Assembly: GCA_963731125.1 (NCBI GenBank)
Contig: CAVSVP010000024.1
Coordinates: 1 to 64,000, forward strand
Source: CAVSVP01 sp963731125
GTDB lineage: Bacteria; Pseudomonadota; Gammaproteobacteria; Competibacterales; Competibacteraceae
DNA: 64,000 bases
Reading direction: 5' to 3'
This document shows positions 1-9,449 of this stretch, piece after piece (positions within the stretch are counted from its first letter, which is position 1; every line of letters starts with the position of its first letter). The notes beneath the pieces were generated by a model. That model made no database searches. It was not told the DNA's origin and was given only the letters and a program-made list of their open reading frames with translations. The position numbers and the translations under genes were made by a program.

Positions 1-132
1 TGATATACGTATCTTAGCATGGATTCTCCTTGGGCTACCGAGGTGCTCAAACGCGGGTAGCTCGAGGGAATTCATGCTGCTTTTGGGCAAGGCAAGCAAG
101 GTTTTTCGGTGACAGAACTTATGACTGACGAG
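1..132 (-). mobile_element. End of an IS4-like insertion sequence (second copy at 50702-52455)
   Basis: These bases match the start-proximal end of the element at 50702-52455 (compare 52323-52455), including the terminal CTTATGACTGACGAG. Bases 1-21 on the minus strand encode the first residues (MLRYVY) of the same transposase, so the element continues beyond the left edge of the window. It ends at about base 132 and abuts, and probably truncates, the 5' part of the gene that follows. Confidence 0.8.
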
Positions 133-316
133 TAGTAAAGATGAAAATTTGAACAAGGCGCATATCAAATACCTTGAATCTCGGCTGCACGAGATCGCAA
201 CCAACGCTAATAGATACGAAATTCAAAATGGCAACACACCAACTAGATCTTCTATATCGGAAGCCGACCAAGCTGAGATGGAGGAATTTATTGAATATAT
301 AAAAATGCTCATCAAT

Positions 317-1792
317 CAATACCCTCGCCAATTTACCGTAGCTCAGGCCCTTACAAGTGGTTGATTAATGCGCCCAAGCTGAGCGACCTGAGAGGCGATG
401 GAGTCCATAGAAATCGGCTGAGGCATTTGCGGAAGGTATTTTAGGATTTCACGAGCATATTTCCAGCCTCGAAACAGGGCCTTGAGATCAAGGACGCTAA
501 AGGCCGGACAGTGTTCGCGCAGGGGGCGGATCAGTACCTGCGAGAGCGAGACCATGACCAGGGCCAAGTTGGCGCTGTTGTAGACCGGGGTCTGTTTGAC
601 CGCCATAAAGTCTTCCAGCCCCCAATATTGCTTCGCGTCGCGGAACTGAAATTCCAGTTGGAAGCGTACGCGATAGAAGGTGATCATTCGCTCGTAGTCC
701 AAGCTCAGATCGCTGCTGAATAAGATGACATGAGCACGGGCTTGGGTGCGTTGGTTGATTTTGACGAGGATCACGACATTGAGCCGATCGGGAAACAACT
801 TGTGCCAGACGGGCAGTTGATAGATCAGGGTGCGGATGTGATCGCGGACCGAGTCCTGCTTCAAGTGCCGCTCGGGCAGTTGTTCATAGTTGAGTTTATC
901 GCCGTACTTGCGGCGCGGCCCCCGCCCTGAGTACGCTCCCCTATAGGGTTCATACAGGGCAGCGTTGTGCTGGAGCTTGCAGATCATTTCCAAGCCGGTT
1001 TGGCGCACCATCTGAAGCGCTGCATGATGACCAAACGCCCCATCGAAGACGAAGTAGCGCAGCTTGATCTGCTGGCCCAACAGGGCCAATACTGGGCGGA
1101 TAATGCCTTGTACCAACACCAGATAAGGCGATAGCACGACCTCCCGGCGATTGCGATTACGACTGCCTTTCGGGCGCCCCTTTGGCTTGGCCGGTGTGGC
1201 GTTGGTGCGATGGCTGGCCTTCGCCTTGTTGCCCGTTTTCTGGCCCTTGGGACTACTGTCGGCTGGCCCCTTGAGGATCGGTTCCAGACGTACCGTATGC
1301 GAACAGCCTCGGTTCACGTTGATCAGCGACAGGTTCAGAAAACACAGCCCCGGCACCGTCTTACCATACAACGAACTGAAAAAACGACCCAGACCATAGG
1401 TTTGTTTGCCCGATTTGGTGACCACCACCTCATCGCCCGCCAGCAGCCACTCCGTGTCCTCGCCCAGCAGATGCGTGCGGATCAACCACCAATGCACCTG
1501 CGCCCAGTCAATCGTCGTGGTGAAAAACCGTTGGATTGTCCGGTAGCTGCCACCGCGCTCCGCCCAACGTGATACCCCCAGCATCGTCACCCGACCCGTG
1601 ACCGCTAACAAGCCTTCTACGATTCGCGCCAAACGACGCACACTTGTTTTATCCAGTGTCTGGTTTAGGCAACTCAAAATCAGCATAATGTCATGCATGG
1701 GCGGCGCGCCTCTGAAGTGGTAGGTTTTAGTTCGCTACTACTTACCTTACCACTGCGGCCTGCCGCCCTCCTGTATTTTGGCGAAGGTATTG
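317..1792 (-). mobile_element. Complete IS4-family insertion sequence with target duplication
   Basis: The element is 1476 bp. It begins CAATACCCTCGCCAA and ends with the inverted counterpart TTGGCGAAGGTATTG, which differs at one position. It is flanked by the direct repeat ATCAAT (311-316 and 1793-1798), which marks it as a simple insertion into the gene spanning 133-2209. It carries one transposase gene on the minus strand. Confidence 0.9.
343..1698 (-). CDS. IS4-family DDE transposase
   Basis: A 451-residue transposase that appears intact and fills the IS at 317-1792. It would catalyse cut-and-paste movement of that element. An early DDE block contains LLAGDEVVVTKSGK, and a second contains LRYFVFDGAFGHH. 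Near residue 370 is the IS4 signature Y-x2-R-x3-E-x6-K, seen as YRVRFQLEFQFRDAK. A basic Pro/Lys/Arg-rich linker around residues 145-185 separates the first two blocks. No frameshift is visible, so the copy may be active. Confidence 0.85.
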   Translation of the reverse strand: MHDIMLILSCLNQTLDKTSVRRLARIVEGLLAVTGRVTMLGVSRWAERGGSYRTIQRFFTTTIDWAQVHWWLIRTHLLGEDTEWLLAGDEVVVTKSGKQTYGLGRFFSSLYGKTVPGLCFLNLSLINVNRGCSHTVRLEPILKGPADSSPKGQKTGNKAKASHRTNATPAKPKGRPKGSRNRNRREVVLSPYLVLVQGIIRPVLALLGQQIKLRYFVFDGAFGHHAALQMVRQTGLEMICKLQHNAALYEPYRGAYSGRGPRRKYGDKLNYEQLPERHLKQDSVRDHIRTLIYQLPVWHKLFPDRLNVVILVKINQRTQARAHVILFSSDLSLDYERMITFYRVRFQLEFQFRDAKQYWGLEDFMAVKQTPVYNSANLALVMVSLSQVLIRPLREHCPAFSVLDLKALFRGWKYAREILKYLPQMPQPISMDSIASQVAQLGRINQPLVRA

Positions 1793-2269
1793 ATCAATAC
1801 GATGGGTTTCAAAGTGTTTGAGCCATTAGTAAAAGAGAGTCTAGTAGGATGGCAGCTTGAAGAGTGTCTTTACGTTAAAGGTGCAAGAGGTGTAAATGGT
1901 CAAGGAAAGAGGACTTCAGATGGTTTTGTTGTATTCAAAGGTACAGAAATCGCTGGGAGCACAGTGCCATCATTTCCAAAAGGCTTTAATACACTGAGAG
2001 ATGAACTCATCGAAAATGAGATTATTAGAGAAATTGACGGAAAGCTGGTTTTTCAATCTGACTATCTGTTTAGTAGTCCATCAGCTGCCGCGGCTGTTGT
2101 TATGGGGCGAAGCGCAAACGGTTTAATAGAGTGGAAAGATAGTAATGGTAAAGACCTAAAATATATCGAAGAACTAGAAATTACCAAGGCTAACAAGTCA
2201 ATCCAGTGAATGTGCTTACAGCCCGCCACTCATCTGCATCTTTAAGAAATAAATTAGGAAAGGGAAAAT

Positions 2270-2680
2270 GTGAAAAATTGTAGGGAATGTCAACATGAGG
2301 TCAGTGAGCAAGCTTTCGCTTGCCCAAATTGTGGCGCTCCGTATCCAGCCAGGGAAAAATGGGATGGTTGGGGTTTCGAATATAAAAGCAAAACAATCTT
2401 TATGGGCTTGCCGCTCCTTCATATTTCATTCAAATACCGATCCAACAAAATGCCAGTACCTGCTAAAGGAGTCATTTCAATTGGACAGTTTGGCATGGGT
2501 ATAATCAATATTTCCCAGTTTGGTATCGGCATCATCAGTATTAGCCAATTCACTATTGCTGTATATGCCTTGGCCCAATTTGCGATAGCATACTCATTAA
2601 TTGCACAGATAGGATTGTACGTTAATCAAGGACATGGACAGCTTGTTTGGAATATTATTGAACTACTAAAAAATTTCTAA
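2270..2680 (+). CDS. Zinc-ribbon protein with hydrophobic QFG-type repeats
   Basis: A 136-residue protein starting at GTG, with AGGAAAGGG a few bases upstream. The N-terminus holds a zinc ribbon of two CxxC pairs (CRECQHE and CPNCGAP). The middle carries a hydrophobic repeat with period of about 10 residues (ISIGQFGMG, INISQFGIG, ISISQFTIA, YALAQFAIA), which would form a regular membrane-associated or solenoid-like stretch. The function is unknown. It stands alone between the broken nuclease gene and the histidine kinase. AT-rich codon use resembles the nuclease gene, so the two may have arrived together. Confidence 0.6.
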   Translation: MKNCRECQHEVSEQAFACPNCGAPYPAREKWDGWGFEYKSKTIFMGLPLLHISFKYRSNKMPVPAKGVISIGQFGMGIINISQFGIGIISISQFTIAVYALAQFAIAYSLIAQIGLYVNQGHGQLVWNIIELLKNF

Positions 2681-2804
2681 CCCTTTCGCTCCAGCCGAGA
2701 AAAATCTGCAATTTTTGCGGCTTAGCTCAGGTGTCCGGCTGTTGGAGCATCTTGAAATTTAATAGAGTCAGCGATCACCTCACACGACTATCCGGATAAC
2801 AGCG

Positions 2805-4442
2805 ATGCCAGAAATGGACCCTTTACTGACCAAGGCAGAAATACTTGAGGCTATCCTCGCAAACCTTTCTGATCATATCTACGTATATGATCAACAGGGT
2901 GTATACCTTTATGCCAGCACGTCGGGAGCCCGTGCACTTGGTTTAAAGACCAGCGATATCATCGGCAAGACATGGCAGGAACTCGGCTTCCCGTCGGAGA
3001 TTATGGCACGCTTTGATGTACATCGCGAAACGGTGTTTAAAACCCACTTGCCGGTAAAGGGCCATACCAGCTTTCCTACCCTTGTCGGTTTACGGAACTA
3101 TGCATACGTCATAAAACCGCTTTTCGATCAGCAAGCTGGAGTGCAGGCGGCAGTGTGCGTGTGTCGGGACGTTACTGACATTAGTCATGCGGAAGACTGG
3201 TGGGAGTTGCTAGGCGATACTATTGAGTCCGTGCCGCTTCAGCCTACCGAGGAAGATGGTGAGCTGCGGCTCAGCCTGTTGAGAGAGCATAAATCCGAGC
3301 AATATTTATGGGAAACGGAGGGGCAGCTGCGGATCGTGGCGGATGCTTTGCCGGGACTGATTGCTTACGTTGATGTTCAGCAGCGGTATCGCTTTAATAA
3401 CCGAGGCTATTGGGATTGGTTTGGCCAGTCACCCCAGGAAATGTATGGACGGCATATTAAAGAGATTTTGGGGAATGCCGCTTATGGGGTTATCCGTCCC
3501 CATGCCGAAGCCGCGCTGGCGGGGCATACCGTTAGATTTGAGCAAACGCTTCCCTACCAGAGGGCCGGCAATCGCCATGTTTCGGTTTGCTATATCCCCG
3601 ACTGTGCGGCAAGTGGAAAAATCAGAGGATTTTTTGCAGTAGTCCAAGATATTACGGCAGTGAAGAAGCGCCGCGAAATGGAGCGCAAGCATTTGTTAGA
3701 ACTCTCCCATGCGGCGCGATTGGCGACAATGGGCGAGATGGTCACGGAAATCGCTCATGAAATTAATCAACCGTTAGCTGCTATCGCCAATTATAGCATG
3801 GCTTGTCTGCGTGTTGTGCAGTCGGGGCAAGCCTTGCATCAGATGGTTAACTGGCTCGAAAATATCAATGTACAGACCAAGCGTGCCAGCCAGATTGTGC
3901 ACCGTGTGCGTAGCTTTGTTAGCAAAAGGCAAATTTCGCCAACTCTGATCGATATGAGTGAGCTGGTCAAAAAGGTGGTCGATTTTACGAAAATAGAAGC
4001 CCATGCATACGGAGTAACCGTTACCATAACATGCAGCGAAACGCCCTGCTGGGTATCCGCCGATAAGGTATTAATCGAGCAAGTTATCGTAAATCTTATT
4101 AGAAACGCCATTGAAGCAATGGCCGGAATGGATAGTCGAGAACGTCAGCTGTGGATACGAACCACCTGCCGAGAAGCTGAGGTGACGGTCTCAGTCGGCG
4201 ACAATGGCCCCGGCATACCACCCGAACTGGGTGAGCGGATTTTCGAGGCCTTCATCACCTCTAAGGCTGATGGTTTGGGCATGGGGTTGGCGATTAGTCG
4301 CTCGATTGTCGAGGTCAACGGAGGGAAGCTATGGGTATTGAGTCCTCGCGAGGGAGGCGCCACCTTCACGTTTACTCTGCCGTTTGCCGAGGGAAATGGA
4401 AATGGTATCAGTGATACAACCCATAGTTTACATTGTCGATGA
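2805..4442 (+). CDS. PAS-domain sensor histidine kinase, FixL/TodS-like
   Basis: A 545-residue soluble kinase. Two PAS domains lie at about residues 10-130 and 175-285, the first with the typical YVYDQQGVYLYAS opening. A HisKA segment follows with the H-box EIAHEINQPLAAIANY (His318 is the likely phosphorylation site), then a HATPase_c domain with an N-box (NLIRNAIEAM) and G-boxes (GDNGPGIP, GLGMGLAIS). No transmembrane helix is visible, so it senses a cytoplasmic cue. It overlaps the downstream response regulator, its obvious partner. The PAS domains lack any motif I can tie to heme, so the ligand is unknown. Confidence 0.88.
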   Translation: MPEMDPLLTKAEILEAILANLSDHIYVYDQQGVYLYASTSGARALGLKTSDIIGKTWQELGFPSEIMARFDVHRETVFKTHLPVKGHTSFPTLVGLRNYAYVIKPLFDQQAGVQAAVCVCRDVTDISHAEDWWELLGDTIESVPLQPTEEDGELRLSLLREHKSEQYLWETEGQLRIVADALPGLIAYVDVQQRYRFNNRGYWDWFGQSPQEMYGRHIKEILGNAAYGVIRPHAEAALAGHTVRFEQTLPYQRAGNRHVSVCYIPDCAASGKIRGFFAVVQDITAVKKRREMERKHLLELSHAARLATMGEMVTEIAHEINQPLAAIANYSMACLRVVQSGQALHQMVNWLENINVQTKRASQIVHRVRSFVSKRQISPTLIDMSELVKKVVDFTKIEAHAYGVTVTITCSETPCWVSADKVLIEQVIVNLIRNAIEAMAGMDSRERQLWIRTTCREAEVTVSVGDNGPGIPPELGERIFEAFITSKADGLGMGLAISRSIVEVNGGKLWVLSPREGGATFTFTLPFAEGNGNGISDTTHSLHCR

Positions 4443-5028
4443 TGACGATGCGGTGCGCGAGTCGCTGAAGGCGCTGTTTCAATCGGTGGGAATGGTGGTG
4501 GAAACTTTCGCTTCGGCAGGGGAATTTCTTGCTTCCTTGGATGGACCGCGCGTCGGTTGTCTCTTGGTGGATGTGCGGATGCCTGGTCTCAGTGGTCTTG
4601 AACTTCAAGCAAAGCTGACGGAGCGTCGGGTGAATCTGCCGGTTATTGTGATTACAGGCCACGGTAATGTGGCAATGGCAGTTCGGGCCATGAAAGCCGG
4701 TGCCAAAGATTTCATTGAAAAGCCTTTTAATGAACAACTGCTTCTTGAGCGGGTGCAGGCTTGCCTGGACGAAAGTCAACTGGCGCAGCAAGAACTGCAT
4801 AGGCTGCGTATTGTGAAGGTGCGTCTGGGTCAATTGACTGCCCGCGAGCGCGAGGTTTTAGACTTCCTGGTCCAGGGAAAACCAAGCAAACTCATTGCTT
4901 CCGAATTGGGGATAAGCCCGAAAACAGTGGATGTTCATCGTTCTCGCGTGATGGAGAAGATTGGGGTAAAATCCTTAGCAGAACTCATCAGACTAGTCGT
5001 TCGGCTGGAGCAGAGAGGGGAGTTTTAG
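4396..5028 (+). CDS. FixJ/LuxR-type response regulator
   Basis: A receiver domain (about residues 5-125) has the acidic pocket VDDDD, phospho-acceptor Asp in LLVDVRMPG, and Lys in IEKPF. A LuxR-type HTH follows (about 140-205), LTAREREVL through SPKTVDVHRSRVMEKI. It overlaps the end of the kinase gene, which indicates translational coupling. Starts at 4396 or 4402 are both possible; GAGGG at about 4388 favours one of these over the TTG at 4384. It should be phosphorylated by the upstream kinase and activate genes not obvious here. Confidence 0.88.
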   Translation: MEMVSVIQPIVYIVDDDDAVRESLKALFQSVGMVVETFASAGEFLASLDGPRVGCLLVDVRMPGLSGLELQAKLTERRVNLPVIVITGHGNVAMAVRAMKAGAKDFIEKPFNEQLLLERVQACLDESQLAQQELHRLRIVKVRLGQLTAREREVLDFLVQGKPSKLIASELGISPKTVDVHRSRVMEKIGVKSLAELIRLVVRLEQRGEF

Positions 5029-5446
5029 GCACGCAACTACGGTTTTTTACTATCCTTGCTTACCATAATCTTTCCGGCTTTCCTGTTTTCCACGAGGTGC
5101 TGATGTAAAGGATTCTTTAACGCTCTGCGGGAAAATCCCACTTTGAACCGTCCTGGTATCAGTATATAAACAACTTGGCTTTCGCCAGTGTTTGCCATTG
5201 GCCGTGGTAGTGTCTTTAGGCGGGTTGTTCGCCCGATAAAAGATGCAGCTTTGCTACTGCGTTAAGTTTAAGTGGTTACATCAAGCTATGGACTTAAAGA
5301 TTTCGTAAGACAACTCCATGGAAAACAGTCTAATAGTGGTAAATGAGACGATATCATTTTACTAAATAGGGCTTTTCATAAATTTGGAAACGTCTGTATC
5401 AACAAGACATGGCCTTTTCAATACCTAAGTTAATAATAGGATAAGC
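5029..5446. other. Intergenic stretch with no recognised feature
   Basis: This 418-bp AT-rich gap follows the response-regulator gene. I see no supported gene, clear terminator or repeat. The last 40 bases hold an AGGAT Shine-Dalgarno element for the next gene. Confidence 0.5.
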
Positions 5447-5863
5447 ATGGCAATAATGATTTTCGCCAACGGTTGCCGTCGTGCAATGGATAACGGCAAG
5501 GTTGCAGTAAAGCATTGCGACGAATGCGTTGCGCGGCCTACAGGTGAACTAGAACCCCACGCCAGGGAACCGAATGCGCTTGTTGTCGGCCAGTGGATCA
5601 AGACCAGTGACAGGTTGCCACCGCAAGCGGTCGCCATTCTCTATGTGGAATATTCACCCGCTCACACGGGTGGCATGCACTACGGTTACTACGACGATTA
5701 CCAGCAGCAATTCGTTGAACAAGGAAGCAATCGTATTTTACCAAAGGAACAGGTAATGGCTTGGACATTGGTTCCCGTACCGCCTGCGAAACTCTACGAG
5801 GAACACTGGTTTAAAAAACCATGTCAATCCGCTATTGGCAGTACTCGTTCGGATTTAAATTAA
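5447..5863 (+). CDS. DUF551-like small protein
   Basis: A 138-residue hypothetical protein. The central part reads GQWIKTSDRLPPQAVAILYV, then GYYDDYQQQF and AWTLVPVPP, the layout of DUF551 (a W-x-D-x-LP start and a closing W-x-PxP). That domain is common in phage and mobile regions and has no known activity. The N-terminal 45 residues contain three cysteines and are not part of the family core. The start at ATG 5447 follows AGGATAAGC. It stands alone between two non-coding stretches. Confidence 0.55.
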   Translation: MAIMIFANGCRRAMDNGKVAVKHCDECVARPTGELEPHAREPNALVVGQWIKTSDRLPPQAVAILYVEYSPAHTGGMHYGYYDDYQQQFVEQGSNRILPKEQVMAWTLVPVPPAKLYEEHWFKKPCQSAIGSTRSDLN

Positions 5864-6042
5864 TTCCCCTGCGAACAATACCCTACAATCCAATTCCGCT
5901 CCTCAAAAGTGTTCTGAGATCAGTCTCCTTGCGGATGGCCTAGAATGTCAACGGTGCGTGGACTGATATAGATAACCAGAAAGCATTCCTCGCCTTCCCG
6001 TCACCGCTCTGTTTTCCACTTATACTCTGGAATGTCCTGGGC

Positions 6043-7990
6043 ACCCAAGTTCGACATTGACGCGGGTCTAGACGCTAAGATAAAGTCGGAATTGTTTATC
6101 AATCCAGTGGATTACGCTTTTTTCCAAGCCCTAATTTTGTAGTGGCACACTTTTTCCTTAAAAGCCGCTTTACAGCGGCTTTTTCAAGGTTTATTGTGTG
6201 TGCATGTTTTTACGCACCACCAGCAACGGCCGCCGCCAGTACCTGCAGATTGCGGAAAGCTACCGCGATGCCGGCACCGGACAGGTGCGTCAGCGCCATA
6301 TTGCCAGTTTAGGGCGCCTGGACCGCCTGCTGGAAGACGATGGTCTGAAGGGGCTGATCGACGGGCTGCTGAAGGTCAGCGGTCGCGGAGGCCTTGACGA
6401 ACTCGTCCCTGGCGTCACCGACGACAATACGCAGTTTGAACCGGCGCGCACCGTGGGGGCGCTCTGGGCGGTGTGTCAGCTCTGGCAGCAACTGGGGCTG
6501 GGGGGGTGGTTGCAAAGCCGACTGAACGGTCGAGGCTACCGGGTGGACATTGAGCGTCTGGTGCGGGTACTGGTGACGAACCGGCTGTGTGATCCGTGTG
6601 CCAAGCTCGGGGTGTTGCGCTGGCTGGAGCGGGTGTACTGGCCGGGCAGCGAGCGGATCACCCATCAGCCACTGCTGCGGGCGATGGATGCGTTGCTCCC
6701 CTTGAAGGAGGAAATCGAGCAGCATCTCCAGCGCTATTGTGCCGCGGCCGACGAGCTGGACGTGGTGTTCTACGACATGACCACGGTGCGGATTCATGGT
6801 AGCGGCGAGCAGGACGACGACCTTCGGGTTTATGGCCATTCCAAAGACGTCAACGGCGTGGCGCGCCAATACGCCGTGGGGGTAGTGCAAACGGCAGCGG
6901 GGTTGCCGGTCCATCACGAAGGGTTCGCTGGCAATGTGGCCGAGGCCGGGACGGTGCGGGGCATTGTCGAGCGATTACTCAAACGATTTACGTTGCGACG
7001 GCTGATCCTCGTTGCCGACCGAGGAATGCTCTCCCTGGATAATCTCGAGGTCTTGGAGGGGCTACGGCTGGCAAACGGGCAAGCGGTGGAATATATCGTA
7101 GCGGTCGCCGCGCGGTGTTATGGGGAGTTTGTCCAACCGGTGGTGGATCGCCACGGCGAGTTGCTCGCCCAGAGCCGGCGCGCGGGTGGCGAAGTCTTTG
7201 CCGGCCTCCCCATCACCGGCGATCGGCGCTTGATCGTGGCGCACGATCCGACCCGGCTACGCCAGGCGCGCCGCCAGCGGGCGCGGCGCCTTAACCCGGT
7301 GATCAAACAAGCCCGGGCACTAGAGCGCAAACTCAATGCCCAAGAGGCCGGCGCGGCGGGTCGTGGGCGCCGGCTTAGCGACCACGGGGCGTGCGTGCAA
7401 CTGGCGCAAGCGATTAGCGAGGTCGGGGCCAGCCGACTGATGCAGCTCGATCTCGATAGTTCGCTGTTTAACTGGTGGTGGGATGTGGCGGCGTTCAAAC
7501 GGGCGTTGGCACTCGATGGTAAGCTCATTGTCGTCACCAATGTGCCTGAGTGGGACGCCGCTGAGGTCATCGCTCGCGATAAAGCGCTGGCCGATATTGA
7601 ACGCGGGTTTCGCGTACTCAAAAGTCAGCTCGACATCGCCCCTGTCCATCACCGCCGCGCCGATCGGATTCGCGCGCATACCCTGATTTGCTTTCTCGCG
7701 CTGGTGATCCAGCGTCTGTTACGCCAGCGGTTACGAAACACCGCGCTGGAATTATCGCCCGCCACGGTGTTAGCGCGCCTAGAGGCCATTCAATACCACC
7801 CTGTCCGGCTGGTCACCGGACAGGGGATCAGCAACCTCGGGCATATCGCGCCGCCGCTGCGCCAGCTGTTCATCGCCATTGACGTGGAGATACCGACCCG
7901 CGCACGTATCGAATCGACCTTGTAGTGGCATTTTTTTTGACGGTTTCAAGTCAAATCAAATAGTTATAAAATTTAATGTCGAACTTGGGT
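6043..7990 (+). mobile_element. IS1634-family insertion sequence, copy 1 (intact)
   Basis: The element is about 1948 bp. It starts ACCCAAGTTCGACATT (6043-6058) and ends with the exact inverted copy (7975-7990). The tetramer GGGC sits immediately outside both ends and may be the target duplication. One transposase fills the interior. A related, disrupted copy lies at 30977-35905, with ends that also begin (A/G)CCCA. Confidence 0.82.
6198..7925 (+). CDS. IS1634-family transposase
   Basis: A 575-residue DDE transposase. The N-terminus (RTTSNGRRQYLQIAESYRD) is characteristic of IS1634 (IS4-like clan), followed by FYDMTTVRIHGSG with the first catalytic Asp, LILVADRGMLS with the second, and a late DIERGFRVLKSQLDIAPVHH block with the Glu. 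The C-terminal ADRIRAHTLICFLALVIQRLLRQRL is typical. The frame is uninterrupted, so this copy is a plausible active source. Confidence 0.88.
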   Translation: MCMFLRTTSNGRRQYLQIAESYRDAGTGQVRQRHIASLGRLDRLLEDDGLKGLIDGLLKVSGRGGLDELVPGVTDDNTQFEPARTVGALWAVCQLWQQLGLGGWLQSRLNGRGYRVDIERLVRVLVTNRLCDPCAKLGVLRWLERVYWPGSERITHQPLLRAMDALLPLKEEIEQHLQRYCAAADELDVVFYDMTTVRIHGSGEQDDDLRVYGHSKDVNGVARQYAVGVVQTAAGLPVHHEGFAGNVAEAGTVRGIVERLLKRFTLRRLILVADRGMLSLDNLEVLEGLRLANGQAVEYIVAVAARCYGEFVQPVVDRHGELLAQSRRAGGEVFAGLPITGDRRLIVAHDPTRLRQARRQRARRLNPVIKQARALERKLNAQEAGAAGRGRRLSDHGACVQLAQAISEVGASRLMQLDLDSSLFNWWWDVAAFKRALALDGKLIVVTNVPEWDAAEVIARDKALADIERGFRVLKSQLDIAPVHHRRADRIRAHTLICFLALVIQRLLRQRLRNTALELSPATVLARLEAIQYHPVRLVTGQGISNLGHIAPPLRQLFIAIDVEIPTRARIESTL

Positions 7991-8353
7991 GGGCAGTGTT
8001 GATTATCCTATGATCCGGCCCCAGTCGGTATTCGGCACGAACCGCTTAAAGCTAGGGAAAAAATTGACTCATCACAGTGATTGTGTTGTTGAGATGCGAT
8101 TGCTCTGGGATATTCCTGAATAATCGGCTATGTTTTCTGGGAAGGGGAGCGAGCAGAGGCATTTGCCATACCCGATGCCAAGGAGCATCTGCCCACGTTG
8201 CGTAGCAGCCCCTGATGGAGACGCTGGAATAGACGCCGGAATATATTGTTGTCTGTGGCGTTGGTGCTCATTGTTGGGGCTGTCTGACTCTACTTCACGG
8301 GTTAGAGCGAAGCCAATTGATTAAATATTGACACGGTAATCAGGAAAATAGCG
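7991..8353. other. Intergenic stretch with no recognised feature
   Basis: This 363-bp gap runs between the IS1634 copy and the oxidoreductase gene. It holds no convincing gene. AGGAAAATAGCG just before 8354 is a usable ribosome-binding site for the oxidoreductase. Confidence 0.5.
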
Positions 8354-9394
8354 ATGTCGTCACTGTCCGTCGGGCTAGTAGGTTATGGTTTTTCCGGCTC
8401 TACCTTTCATGCCCCGGTGCTGAGCGCCGTCGAAGCGCTAACCCTGGCCGCTGTGACCACGAGCAAGCCAGGTAAGGTTTCCGCGGATTGGCCCGGCGTC
8501 AGGGTCTTTGGCCGTATTGAAGACCTGTTGGCAACGACTGATATCAACTTAGTCGTCATCACGTCGCCCAACACCTTGCATTATTCCCATGCCAAGGCGG
8601 CCTTGGAGGCCGGTAAGCATGTAGTAGTGGAAAAGCCTTTTACCATTACCAGCCGGGAAGCCGATAGCCTGATCGAGCTGGCCGAGCAGCGGAGTTTGCT
8701 GCTAAGCGTTTATCAAAACCGCCGCTGGGACAATGATTTTTTGACGGTGCAACGGGTTGTGAAAAGCGGACTGTTAGGCGTCATTCATAGCTATGAAGCA
8801 CATTTTGACCGCTACCAACCGCTAGTACGCGAGCGCTGGCGAGAACAGGATCTTCCAGGCTCCGGCATTCTTTATGATCTGGGCGCACATTTAATCGATC
8901 AAGCCTTGGTCTTATTTGGAGCGCCGCAGACTGTATTCGCGGATCTACGTAAACAACGACCTGCCGCTAAAGCCGTGGACAGTTTCCATCTGGTTCTCGG
9001 TTACGAGAATTGTCGGGTGGTGTTAAGCGCAGGCAACCTGGTGAAAGCGCAAGGCCCCCGCTTTCAGCTATACGGAGATCTGGGCAGCTTTGTCAAGTCC
9101 GGCACCGATCCGCAGGAAGAGGCGCTAAGAGCCGGCGGCCGGCCTGGTGACCTGAATTGGGGTGTGGATTGTCCTGAACATTATGGTGTTTTGACCACTG
9201 AGGTGGCGGGGCTGAGCATTGCAACTGCAATCCCTACTGAGGTCGGTTGCTATCAAGCTTATTACCGGGGGCTTGCCGAGGCCATTCTAAATAATCAGCC
9301 TCCACCGGTGCCAGCCGCCCAGGCCCGTGCTACCATTCGGATACTCGAACTCGCCGAACAAAGCCACCAAACGGGCCGGCGGATGAATTGGTAA
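8354..9394 (+). CDS. Gfo/Idh/MocA-family oxidoreductase
   Basis: A 346-residue NAD(P)-dependent dehydrogenase. The N-terminal Rossmann fold (about 1-120) opens with VGLVGYGFSGSTFHAP and contains the family EKPFT motif (VVVEKPFTIT, about residue 94). The C-terminal alpha/beta substrate domain (about 130-340) contains GSGILYDLGAHLIDQAL with the usual His/Asp pair. It resembles YdgJ/IolW-type sugar or scyllo-inositol dehydrogenases, but the substrate cannot be read from sequence. It is a single gene with no sugar-pathway neighbours. Confidence 0.85.
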   Translation: MSSLSVGLVGYGFSGSTFHAPVLSAVEALTLAAVTTSKPGKVSADWPGVRVFGRIEDLLATTDINLVVITSPNTLHYSHAKAALEAGKHVVVEKPFTITSREADSLIELAEQRSLLLSVYQNRRWDNDFLTVQRVVKSGLLGVIHSYEAHFDRYQPLVRERWREQDLPGSGILYDLGAHLIDQALVLFGAPQTVFADLRKQRPAAKAVDSFHLVLGYENCRVVLSAGNLVKAQGPRFQLYGDLGSFVKSGTDPQEEALRAGGRPGDLNWGVDCPEHYGVLTTEVAGLSIATAIPTEVGCYQAYYRGLAEAILNNQPPPVPAAQARATIRILELAEQSHQTGRRMNW

Positions 9395-9449
9395 GCGCTC
9401 TATGGATTAACAGCCACCTATAGCCTGACTCGCCTCATTCGGCCAACAT

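Larger units (their letters stand above)
133..2209 (+). pseudogene. GIY-YIG nuclease / DUF4357-type protein, broken by two IS elements
   Basis: Two pieces of one reading frame lie on either side of the insertion sequence at 317-1792. The first (from about 149) reads KAHIKYLESRLHEIA and resembles the helical linker of GIY-YIG nuclease proteins. The second (1799-2209) is an AT-rich C-terminal domain ending in KYIEELEITK that resembles DUF4357. Removing the IS and one copy of its 6-bp target duplication restores the junction MLIN-TMGF. The N-terminal nuclease domain is absent because the IS end at base 132 cuts the frame. The AT-rich codon use differs from the flanking IS genes, which suggests acquired DNA, perhaps a restriction or defence locus. 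The family assignment comes from motif memory and is moderate. Confidence 0.55.

Noticed and set aside
6309..6917. Long antisense frames within the IS1634 and IS4 transposases and polA
   Set aside because: They are shadows in other frames of GC-rich genes without ribosome-binding sites or family features.
8130..8324. A 64-codon frame before the oxidoreductase gene
   Set aside because: No homology signal and no ribosome-binding site.
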